This document shows positions 1-4,616 of a stretch of 6,065 nt of DNA, piece by piece. A program made the translations under genes and the position numbers. The notes beneath the pieces are model-generated. The model was not told where the DNA came from, did not search any database, and worked only from the letters and a program-made list of their open reading frames with translations. The stretch's first letter is position 1, and each line of letters begins with the position of its first letter. The stretch comes from an uncultured Caulobacteraceae bacterium (GTDB taxonomy: Bacteria; Pseudomonadota; Alphaproteobacteria; Caulobacterales; Caulobacteraceae): NCBI GenBank assembly GCA_946482375.1, contig CAMLRH010000165.1:1-6065 (forward strand). Reading direction: 5' to 3'.

Positions 1-1
1 T

Positions 2-871
2 ATCAAGTCGGTCGGGATCATCGGCGCTGGCCAGATGGGGACCGGGATCGCCCACATCGCCGCGCTTCACGGCTATGACGTGCTGCTCAACGATCTGACG
101 CGCGAGAAGATTGACGCCGGCGTGGCGCTGATCGAGCACAACATGTCCCGCCAGGTGGCGCGCGGCATGATCTCCGACAAGGACATGAAGGCGGCGCTGG
201 CCCGCATCCGTCCCGCCCAGTTCCTCGAACAGATCGGCCCGGCCGACATCGTCATCGAGGCGGCGACCGAGGACGAAGAGACCAAAAAGACCATCTTCCG
301 CGCCCTGCACGGCCACCTCGGCCCCGACACCCTGCTGGCGTCGAACACCTCCTCCATCTCGATCACGCGGCTGGCCTCGGTCACCGACCGGCCCGAGCAC
401 TTCATCGGCCTGCACTTCATGAACCCGGTGCCGCTGATGAACCTCGTCGAGGTGATCCGCGGCATCGCCACCGACGCCGGCACCTACGACACCGCCGTCA
501 CCTTCGCGAAGTCGCTGGGCAAGACCACCACGAACGCCGAGGACTTCCCCGCCTTCATCGTCAACCGCGTGCTGGTGCCGATGATCAACGAGGCGATCTA
601 CACGCTGTACGAGGGCGTCGGCACGGTGGACGCCATCGACACGGCCATGAAGCTCGGCGCCAACCACCCGATGGGCCCGCTGGAGCTCGGCGACTTCATC
701 GGCCTCGACACCGTGCTGAGCATCATGAACGTGCTCTACGAGGGGCTGGCGGACTCGAAGTACCGCCCCTGTCCGCTGCTCGTGAAATACGTCGAGGCCG
801 GGTGGCTCGGCCGCAAGACCGAACGCGGCTTCTACGACTATCGCGGCGAAGAGCCGATCCCAACGCGGTGA
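2..871 (+). CDS. hbd: 3-hydroxybutyryl-CoA dehydrogenase (5' end cut by window edge)
   Basis: The enzyme oxidises (S)-3-hydroxybutyryl-CoA to acetoacetyl-CoA with NAD(P)+ in the cytoplasm, in short-chain beta-oxidation and butanoate or PHB-linked metabolism. The frame is open from base 2 and already reads IKSVGIIGAGQMGTGIAH, the Rossmann dinucleotide-binding loop GxGxMGxG, so only the first few codons lie outside the window; the internal ATG at 35 is not the start. About 289 residues are visible, close to the usual 282-295. Family hallmarks follow in order: NTSS (visible Ser117), GLHFMNPVPLMNLVEVI with catalytic His138 and Glu150, FIVNR with Asn188, GANHPMGPLELGDFIGLD in the C-terminal helical domain, and the terminal ERGFYDY. 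The S-H-E-N spacing (21, 12 and 50 residues) equals that of characterised short-chain hydroxyacyl-CoA dehydrogenases. No multifunctional FadB extension is present. Exact chain-length preference is inferred, not shown. Confidence 0.93.
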   Translation: MKSVGIIGAGQMGTGIAHIAALHGYDVLLNDLTREKIDAGVALIEHNMSRQVARGMISDKDMKAALARIRPAQFLEQIGPADIVIEAATEDEETKKTIFRALHGHLGPDTLLASNTSSISITRLASVTDRPEHFIGLHFMNPVPLMNLVEVIRGIATDAGTYDTAVTFAKSLGKTTTNAEDFPAFIVNRVLVPMINEAIYTLYEGVGTVDAIDTAMKLGANHPMGPLELGDFIGLDTVLSIMNVLYEGLADSKYRPCPLLVKYVEAGWLGRKTERGFYDYRGEEPIPTR

Positions 872-877
872 CTCCGC

Positions 878-883
878 AGGAGG
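878..883 (+). promoter_or_regulatory. Perfect Shine-Dalgarno sequence (AGGAGG) of the 49-residue ORF
   Basis: AGGAGG lies 4 bases before the ATG at 888 and 6 bases after the TGA of the dehydrogenase gene. It is the strongest ribosome-binding site in the window and is the main reason for accepting the very short ORF downstream as a real gene. Confidence 0.7.
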
Positions 884-887
884 TTCG

Positions 888-1037
888 ATGACCGGTTGGC
901 TAATGACCGTCGCCTTCTTCATCGGCGTAGCGGCCTTCGCACTACTCTACAGCATCTACACCGAGGTCCGGTCCATTCGGGAAATGATGACCGCTGACCG
1001 ACGCATCGCGAACGAGCTTCAGACGCTCGACGACTAG
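888..1037 (+). CDS. Small single-pass membrane protein, 49 residues, unknown function
   Basis: The ORF starts with ATG four bases after a perfect AGGAGG and ends with TAG, encoding 49 residues. Residues 4-23 (WLMTVAFFIGVAAFALLYSI) form one hydrophobic segment long enough to cross the membrane. The rest (residues 24-49) is charged, with Arg/Glu/Asp alternation typical of a cytoplasmic helix, ending NELQTLDD. Few positive charges precede the segment and several follow it (R28, R31, R38, R39), so the positive-inside rule suggests N-out/C-in. The gene begins 16 bases after the stop of the dehydrogenase gene, so it is probably cotranscribed with it. I do not recognise a family. It could be a small regulator or subunit-like membrane peptide; nothing in the sequence ties it to fatty-acid metabolism beyond position. 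Confidence 0.65.
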   Translation: MTGWLMTVAFFIGVAAFALLYSIYTEVRSIREMMTADRRIANELQTLDD

Positions 1038-1049
1038 CGACGCCTGGCT

Positions 1050-1697
1050 CTAAGGCTCACCCCACAGCCGCACGAGATTGCCGATCGCCTTGTCGAGCGT
1101 CAGCCGCGCCTCGCTGTCGGCCATGCTCGCCCGTACCCGCGACAGGTCGAACAGCAGTTCCCGCTCGTCGGGCCGCCGGATCAGGCTCTGGATCCAGCCG
1201 ACGGCCGCCAGCCGCTCGCCCGAGGTCACCGGCGTCACCCGGTGCAGCGCCCCGGTTGGATAGAGCACCGCCGAACCCGCCGCGGGCTTGAACTCCCGCT
1301 CACCATCCAGCCCGTCGATCAGCAGGGCGCCGCCCTCGTAGGTTTCCGGTTCGGCGAGGAAGAGGGTGAAGGAGAGATCGGTCCGAAGCTCCCCCATCAC
1401 CGGATCGTCGACATGGAACCCGTAGGCGTCGCCGCCGACGTAGCGGCTGAACAGAATGGGCGACCATCGCGCCGGGCGGGCGTAGAGGCTGAACACCGGG
1501 TGGCGCGCCAGCGCCTCGCGGACGAACTTGCCGAGCGCCTGCACCTTCGGGTCCTCGCCATCGGCCTGGGCGTTCTCCTTGACCTTCCTGGCCGAAGAGC
1601 CAGCGGTCTTCTTGCCGCTGACGAAACGGGCGGCTGCGAGTCCCTCCCGGACCCGGACCACGTCTTCGGCGCTCAGCACATCGGCGATCGTCAGCAT
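1050..1697 (-). CDS. PKHD-type Fe(II)/2-oxoglutarate hydroxylase (YbiX/PiuC family)
   Basis: This is a cytoplasmic non-haem iron dioxygenase of the PKHD (prolyl 4-hydroxylase-like) family, of about 215 residues against roughly 225 for E. coli YbiX. Counting from the ATG at 1697, the double-stranded beta-helix carries YVGGDAYGFHVD with metal ligands His95 and Asp97, then GALHRVTPV with His152, and SGERL with Arg162, the expected 2-oxoglutarate-binding arginine. The N-terminal segment with GKKTAGSSARKVKENAQ is also typical. An upstream GTG at 1712 is possible, but MLTIADVLS matches the usual family start and GAAGG precedes the ATG, so the ATG is preferred. Family members such as PiuC of Pseudomonas sit beside siderophore receptors and are iron-regulated; their substrate is unknown. 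Here the gene faces the dehydrogenase unit tail-to-tail (12 bases apart) and is divergent from a lipoprotein gene, with a Fur-box-like palindrome between them. No TonB receptor is in view. Confidence 0.9.
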   Translation of the reverse strand: MLTIADVLSAEDVVRVREGLAAARFVSGKKTAGSSARKVKENAQADGEDPKVQALGKFVREALARHPVFSLYARPARWSPILFSRYVGGDAYGFHVDDPVMGELRTDLSFTLFLAEPETYEGGALLIDGLDGEREFKPAAGSAVLYPTGALHRVTPVTSGERLAAVGWIQSLIRRPDERELLFDLSRVRASMADSEARLTLDKAIGNLVRLWGEP

Positions 1698-1714
1698 GGG
1701 CCTTCGTCGCACTC

Positions 1715-1731
1715 TTGCGAATGACTTGCAA
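1715..1731. promoter_or_regulatory. Imperfect 17-bp palindrome, possible Fur/iron-regulator operator
   Basis: TTGCGAATGACTTGCAA is an imperfect dyad centred on G1723: six of eight arm pairs match, including TTGC and GCAA ends. The half-site TTGCGAAT resembles iron-responsive Fur boxes of proteobacteria (TGCGAATnATTCGCA-like). It sits in the only gap between two divergent genes, 18 bases before the hydroxylase ATG at 1697 and 49 bases before the lipoprotein ATG at 1781, and overlaps the candidate -35 element of the latter. PiuC-family hydroxylases are known Fur targets, which supports the reading. Two arm mismatches and the lack of a profile score keep this tentative. Confidence 0.4.
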
Positions 1732-1754
1732 CTAGCTCGAGCGCGTGCTTAGGC
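1726..1754 (+). promoter_or_regulatory. Weak candidate promoter for the lipoprotein gene
   Basis: TTGCAAC (1726-1732) followed after 14 bases by GCTTAGGC (1747-1754) partly fits the Caulobacter housekeeping pattern TTGACGS-N10-14-GCTANAWC. The -10 match is only about half, so the call is weak. If correct, the transcript would start near 1761-1763, leaving a leader of about 20 bases that includes the GGAG at 1770-1773. Confidence 0.22.
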
Positions 1755-1780
1755 TCCCCGACCTTTTTCGGAGATCCCCC

Positions 1781-2527
1781 ATGACCGCTTTCCGCCCCAA
1801 GCTCTGGACCGCATCCGTCGCCATCCTGATGGCCGCAGCCGCCTGCTCGGGCGAAGGCGGGGAAGCCGGCGACGCGGTAGACACCAACGCGGCCGCGGCC
1901 GTGGGCGAAGGCGGCGAGGGCGGCGCCGAGGGCGGCGCGGGCGCGGGCGAGGCGGGCGCGCGGTCGGCCTACGCATCAGTCCCGGCCGAGAGCCGCGTGG
2001 CGCTGCGTCTGGCCCACCTGAAGGGCTTCCTGCTCATCGCCCAGAAGCAAACCGAGGGCCCGGCGGCCGCCGCCGCGCTGATCGGCCAGGGCATGATCGA
2101 GGTCTATGAGGCCCAGCCCGGCGCCTTCCAGAGCGTCGGCCTCGACGAAGCCCCGCTGCGCAAGGCCGCGGAGAGCGGCGCGCCGGCCGACATCGCCGCC
2201 GCTATCGCCGCCGTTGAAACCGCCCAGGCCAAGGCCAAGGGCGACGCCGCCGCCGTGGTGAAGGGCATGGTCAACATCTCCGCCGGCCTCTACCAGGGCG
2301 TCATCCTCGACGGCGGCGTCGATCCGATCGAGTACCAGCATTCGCTGGGCGCGGCGCTGGCCGCCCAGGAATTGGCCTCGGAATCGAAGGACGCCAAGCT
2401 GACGGCCGCCAAGGCTGACCTCGACAAGCTGGTCGCCATGTGGCCCGCCCCGCAGGCGCCCGAGCAGCCGGCCCCGGTCGGCCAGGTGTCGGCCCAGGCC
2501 TCGCGCGTGGAACTGGCGCTCAGCTAG
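1781..2527 (+). CDS. Alpha-helical lipoprotein of unknown function
   Basis: From the ATG at 1781, preceded by GGAG seven bases upstream, the product has 248 residues; a longer frame opening at 1745 lacks a ribosome site and would spoil the signal peptide. Residues 1-21 (basic FRPK, then a hydrophobic stretch ending MAAAA) and Cys22 form a lipoprotein signal with an AAA-C lipobox, so the mature protein is lipid-anchored in the envelope. Residues 23-61 are a flexible Gly/Ala/Glu linker. Residues 62-222 are Ala-rich amphipathic helices with recognisable blocks RLAHLKGFLLIAQKQ (76-90), GQGMIEVYEAQPGAF (102-116) and GLYQGVILDG through EYQHSLGAALAAQELA (169-199). The C-terminus is Pro-rich. The H-L-K-G and E-Y-Q-x-x-L-G blocks recall helical periplasmic proteins seen at alphaproteobacterial iron-permease (EfeO/FTR1-type) loci, but this is from memory and weak. 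No enzyme motif is seen. It may share a control region with the iron-dependent hydroxylase next to it. Confidence 0.82.
   Translation: MTAFRPKLWTASVAILMAAAACSGEGGEAGDAVDTNAAAAVGEGGEGGAEGGAGAGEAGARSAYASVPAESRVALRLAHLKGFLLIAQKQTEGPAAAAALIGQGMIEVYEAQPGAFQSVGLDEAPLRKAAESGAPADIAAAIAAVETAQAKAKGDAAAVVKGMVNISAGLYQGVILDGGVDPIEYQHSLGAALAAQELASESKDAKLTAAKADLDKLVAMWPAPQAPEQPAPVGQVSAQASRVELALS
1904..1960 (+). repeat. Low-complexity Gly-Glu-Ala coding repeat
   Basis: Within the lipoprotein linker the DNA is a degenerate tandem array of GGCGAGGGCGG/GGCGCGGGCG-type units encoding residues 42-60 as GEGG, AEGG, AGAGEAGA blocks. It contains no T at all from 1906 on and is likely to vary in length by slippage. 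It separates the lipid anchor from the helical domain and probably acts as an unstructured tether. Confidence 0.6.
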
Positions 2528-2607
2528 ATTTCCGCAACTAGCCGCAAGCATCGGAATGCGCCGCCGCGCGGACGGCGCCATGCTCTCTCCAACTTTGGAG
2601 CTGAGCC

Positions 2608-2835
2608 ATGACCTACCTGACCGATGACGAACGCTGGGGCGCCATCGAGCGCCGCGACCGTGACGCCGTGGGCGCCTTCTTCTGCGCGGTGAAGACGACC
2701 GGCGTCTATTGCCTGCCGAGCTGCGCCGGGCGGCCGCTGCGCAAGAACGTCGTCTTCTACGACACCGCCGCCGAGGCGGTGACGGCGGGTTTCCGCGCCT
2801 GCAAACGCTGCAAGCCCGAACGGCTGGCGGCGTGA
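2608..2835 (+). CDS. Stand-alone Ada N-terminal zinc domain (DNA methylphosphotriester acceptor)
   Basis: The 75-residue product is almost exactly the N-terminal domain of Ada, which binds zinc through four cysteines and takes a methyl group from Sp-methylphosphotriesters in DNA. The opening LTDDERWGAIERRD is Ada-like, and KTTGVYCLPSCAGR is followed by NVVFYDTAAEAVTAGF and RACKRCKPER. Cys35, Cys39, Cys65 and Cys68 correspond to E. coli Ada Cys38, Cys42, Cys69 and Cys72; Cys35 is the expected methyl acceptor. GGAG seven bases before the ATG supports the start. What is missing is telling: there is no AraC-type DNA-binding region and no O6-methylguanine methyltransferase domain, and the frame ends cleanly right after the domain. 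So this cannot be a self-contained transcriptional switch as in E. coli; it may repair phosphotriesters stoichiometrically or act as a sensor. Its stop overlaps the start of the following dioxygenase gene. Confidence 0.93.
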   Translation: MTYLTDDERWGAIERRDRDAVGAFFCAVKTTGVYCLPSCAGRPLRKNVVFYDTAAEAVTAGFRACKRCKPERLAA

Positions 2836-3518
2836 GCCTCGACTGGAGCCGGATCGGCGCCGACCTCGACGGCCAGGGCTGGGCGATCACCGAACCCCTA
2901 CTCACCCCGGCCGAATGCGCCGAGGTCGCCGGCTGGTACGCCGACGACGCCCGCTTCCGCAGCCGCGTGGTGATGGCGCGGCACGGCTATGGCCGGGGTG
3001 AGTACCGCTACTTCGCCTACCCGCTGCCGGAGCCCGTTCAGAAACTGCGCGAGACGCTTTATCCGCCGCTCGCCGATGTCGCGAACCGCTGGGCCGAGCG
3101 GCTCGGCGAGGCGCGGCGCTTCCCGCCGGCGCTGGATGGCATGCTCGAGCGCTGCCACGCCGCCGGACAGCTGCGCCCGACGCCGCTGCTGCTGACCTAC
3201 GGCCCGGGCGACTACAACTGCCTGCACCAGGATCTCTACGGCGAGCACGTCTTCCCGCTGCAGGCCGCGATCCTGCTCGACCACCCCGGCCGCGACTTCA
3301 CCGGCGGCGAGTTCGTGCTCGTCGAACAGCGCCCGCGCCAGCAGTCCCGCGCCCAGGTCGTGCCGCTGGAACAGGGCCAGGCCGTCATCTTCGCCGTCCG
3401 CGAACGCCCCGCCGAAGGCTCCCGCGGCGTCCACCGCCGCCAGCTCCGCCACGGCGTCAGCACCCTGCGCTCGGGCCGGCGCCGCACGCTCGGGATCATC
3501 TTCCACGACGCGCTTTAG
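2832..3518 (+). CDS. 2OG-Fe(II) oxygenase of the COG3826/Oxygenase-NA type, probable DNA-damage enzyme
   Basis: This is a 228-residue non-haem iron dioxygenase. The chosen GTG start overlaps the TGA of the Ada-domain gene in GTGA, implying translational coupling; the in-frame ATG at 2709 lies inside the Ada-domain gene and gives an Arg-rich nonsense N-terminus, so it is rejected. The N-terminal half (GQGWAITEPLLTPAECAEVAGWY, residues 14-36; GRGEYRYFAYPLP, 54-66) and the core LLTYGPGDYNCLHQDLYG (120-137) are typical of the family Pfam calls Oxygenase-NA. Metal ligands are His132, Asp134 and most likely His207 in LRHGVSTLRSGRRRTLGIIFHDAL; an arginine at 216-218 should bind 2-oxoglutarate. Family members are linked to oxidative processing of alkylated DNA, though direct biochemistry is scarce as far as I know. 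The tight pairing with an Ada zinc domain supports that role. It is not AlkB: the AlkB nucleotide-recognition lid is absent. A palindromic element begins two bases after its stop. Confidence 0.9.
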   Translation: MSLDWSRIGADLDGQGWAITEPLLTPAECAEVAGWYADDARFRSRVVMARHGYGRGEYRYFAYPLPEPVQKLRETLYPPLADVANRWAERLGEARRFPPALDGMLERCHAAGQLRPTPLLLTYGPGDYNCLHQDLYGEHVFPLQAAILLDHPGRDFTGGEFVLVEQRPRQQSRAQVVPLEQGQAVIFAVRERPAEGSRGVHRRQLRHGVSTLRSGRRRTLGIIFHDAL

Positions 3519-3519
3519 G

Positions 3520-3617
3520 TGCGTGGTTCGACACGGGCCATCGGCCCTGCTCACCATGACTAACTCAGAAGCTAGTCATCCTGAGCAGCCCGCGCAGCGG
3601 GCGTGTCGAAGGACGCA
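3520..3617. repeat. REP-like inverted dimer, 98 bases, cruciform or cloverleaf fold
   Basis: Two diverged copies of a unit of about 44 bases lie head to head around a 10-base loop (3563-3572). Outer arms 3520-3535 and 3602-3617 pair over 14 of 16 bases, inner arms 3547-3562 and 3573-3588 over 14 of 16. Each unit also folds alone. Left: TGGT(tc)GA with TCACCA around stem GGGCC-atc-GGCCC. Right: TCCTGA with TC(ga)AGGA around GCCCGC-gca-GCGGGC. The 2-base bulge sits at the same place in both. The GG/CC swap between units keeps each hairpin paired. The element fills most of the gap between two genes. The TCATCCTGAG...TCGAAGGA core recalls intergenic repeats widespread in alphaproteobacteria, from memory. 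Confidence 0.85.
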
Positions 3618-3644
3618 TTGACGGTCGGCCCGCGCACCTTTAGC
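3618..3644 (+). promoter_or_regulatory. Candidate Caulobacter-type promoter driving a leaderless HAD mRNA
   Basis: TTGACGG (3618-3624) is an exact match to the TTGACGS -35 consensus of the Caulobacter housekeeping sigma factor. After 12 bases, within the allowed 10-14, CCTTTAGC (3637-3644) partly fits GCTANAWC. Transcription would begin at about 3651-3653, which is the ATG of the HAD gene; the bases before that ATG (AGCCCCGCCCC) contain no Shine-Dalgarno sequence. The -35 element abuts the end of the palindromic repeat. Confidence 0.4.
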
Positions 3645-3652
3645 CCCGCCCC

Positions 3653-4495
3653 ATGACCGCCCTCATCGCCGGCCTTTCCGACATCGCCGACCGCTACGAC
3701 GTCCTCCTCTGCGACGTCTGGGGGGTGATCCACAACGGCCGCGAGGGCTTTCCCGACGCCTGCGCCGCGCTGGTCCGCTGGCGGGCCGAGCGGGGGCCGG
3801 TGGTGCTGATCTCCAACGCGCCGCGCCCGTCCATCGCCATCCACTCGCAGCTCGACCACTTCGGCGTGCCGCGCGAGGCGTGGAGCGCCTTCGTCACCTC
3901 CGGCGACGCCACCCGCGCCCTGCTCGCCGAACGCGCCCCCGGCCCCTGCTGGAGCATCGGCCCGGCCCGCGACGCGCCGCTCTACGACGGTCTGGGCCTC
4001 GCCTTCGCGGACGCGCAGGACGCCGCCTTCGTCTGCGTCACCGGCCCCTACGACGACACCGTCGAGACGCCTGAGGACTACCGCGGCCGCTTCGAGATCG
4101 CCGTCGAGCGTGGGCTGACGATGATCTGCGCCAACCCCGACCGGGTCGTGCAGCGGGGCGACACCCTGATCTACTGCGGCGGCGCGCTGGCCGACCTCTA
4201 CGAGGAGATGGGCGGCAAGGTGCTGATGGCCGGCAAGCCGTACGCCCCGATCTACGATCTCGCCCTGCATGAGGCGGGCGATGCGCCGCAAAGCCGCGTG
4301 CTCTGCATCGGCGACGGCGTCATCACCGACGTGAAGGGCGCCGCCGACCACCACCTCGACTGCCTGTTCATCGCCAAGGGCATCCACGGCGACGCCGCGA
4401 TGCGCGACGGGCGGCTCGACGCGGCGCTGGTCGAAGGACTGCTGGCGGAAGAGGGTGTTACGGCGAAGTACGCCATGTCCGATCTGGTATGGTGA
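3653..4495 (+). CDS. HAD-superfamily class IIA protein, TIGR01459 type
   Basis: The 280-residue cytoplasmic protein has the HAD core with a C2 cap and matches the alphaproteobacterial TIGR01459 group. Visible motifs are LLCDVWGVIHNG (residues 18-29, motif I, nucleophile Asp21), LISNAPRP (52-59, motif II), ICANPDR (158-164), AGKPYAPIYDLAL (193-205, motif III Lys195) and VLCIGDGVITDVKGA (216-230, motif IV with Asp221 and Asp226). Motif I is DVW rather than DxD: the +2 Asp that acts as general acid/base in most HAD phosphatases is Trp23. I recall DVWGV being usual in this group, so it is a family trait and catalysis may be altered. Function is not established; substrate guesses include a small phosphoester, and the neighbouring ribF makes a flavin-related role thinkable but unproven. 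The ATG at 3653 has no ribosome site but matches the family start. Palindromic repeats flank the gene on both sides. Confidence 0.88.
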   Translation: MTALIAGLSDIADRYDVLLCDVWGVIHNGREGFPDACAALVRWRAERGPVVLISNAPRPSIAIHSQLDHFGVPREAWSAFVTSGDATRALLAERAPGPCWSIGPARDAPLYDGLGLAFADAQDAAFVCVTGPYDDTVETPEDYRGRFEIAVERGLTMICANPDRVVQRGDTLIYCGGALADLYEEMGGKVLMAGKPYAPIYDLALHEAGDAPQSRVLCIGDGVITDVKGAADHHLDCLFIAKGIHGDAAMRDGRLDAALVEGLLAEEGVTAKYAMSDLVW

Positions 4496-4498
4496 GGT

Positions 4499-4597
4499 CT
4501 TCCCCCTTAGGGGGAAGTACCGGCGAAGCCGGCGAAGGGGGCTCTGCTGACTCGCCCCCTCAGCCTGCTTCGCAGGCAGCTCCCCCAGTGGGGGAGC
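4499..4597. repeat. Five-hairpin inverted-dimer palindromic element, 99 bases
   Basis: Two 44-base units (4499-4542 and 4554-4597) lie in inverted orientation around an 11-base spacer. Five perfect stems follow in series: CTTCCCCC-tta-GGGGGAAG, CCGGC-gaa-GCCGG, AGGGGGC with GCCCCCT across the spacer, GCCTGC-ttc-GCAGGC, and GCTCCCCC-agt-GGGGGAGC. Reversing the right unit gives 32 of 44 identities with no gaps. Of 12 differences, six form three compensated base pairs, three are in a loop and three in linkers; no stem is broken. The element starts 4 bases after the HAD stop and ends 19 bases before the MaoC start, so it could slow decay of, or partly terminate, transcripts. No T-tract follows any stem, so it is not a standard intrinsic terminator. 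Confidence 0.9.
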
Positions 4598-4616
4598 ATC
4601 AACAAGGGGGACGCGC

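Noticed and set aside
1745..1780. Longer start for the lipoprotein
   Set aside because: It would add 12 residues ahead of the signal peptide with no Shine-Dalgarno sequence. The ATG at 1781 has GGAG at the right distance and a proper lipoprotein signal.
1728..2542. GCAACTAGC occurring at 1728-1736 and 2534-2542 as a shared operator
   Set aside because: It is a 9-base direct match in gaps of different genes with no symmetry or extended similarity, so chance is sufficient.
2558..2578. GCGCCG...CGGCGC hairpin after the lipoprotein gene as a terminator
   Set aside because: The stem is 6 bp with no following T-tract, and such GC palindromes are expected by chance at this base composition.
2528..2607. 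Possible Ada box (AGCCGCAAGC) upstream of the Ada-domain gene
   Set aside because: Only the GCAA core matches the E. coli site, there is no A-box AAT at the right distance, and the encoded protein lacks the AraC-type DNA-binding region.
2709..2831. Upstream ATG extension of the dioxygenase gene
   Set aside because: It lies inside the Ada-domain gene in another frame and translates to Arg/Ala-rich sequence unlike the family. The GTG at 2832 in the GTGA overlap gives a standard N-terminus.
1976..2905. 309-codon minus-strand frame across the lipoprotein and Ada-domain genes
   Set aside because: It is antisense to three well-supported genes, its N-terminal part is an Arg/Ser/Pro-rich run typical of frame shadows, and it has no ribosome site of note.
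2832..3518. Dioxygenase as AlkB
   Set aside because: The HQD site and C-terminal HGVSTLRSGRRRTLGIIFHD do not fit the AlkB pattern (HxD...H...RxNxTxR) or its nucleotide-recognition lid.
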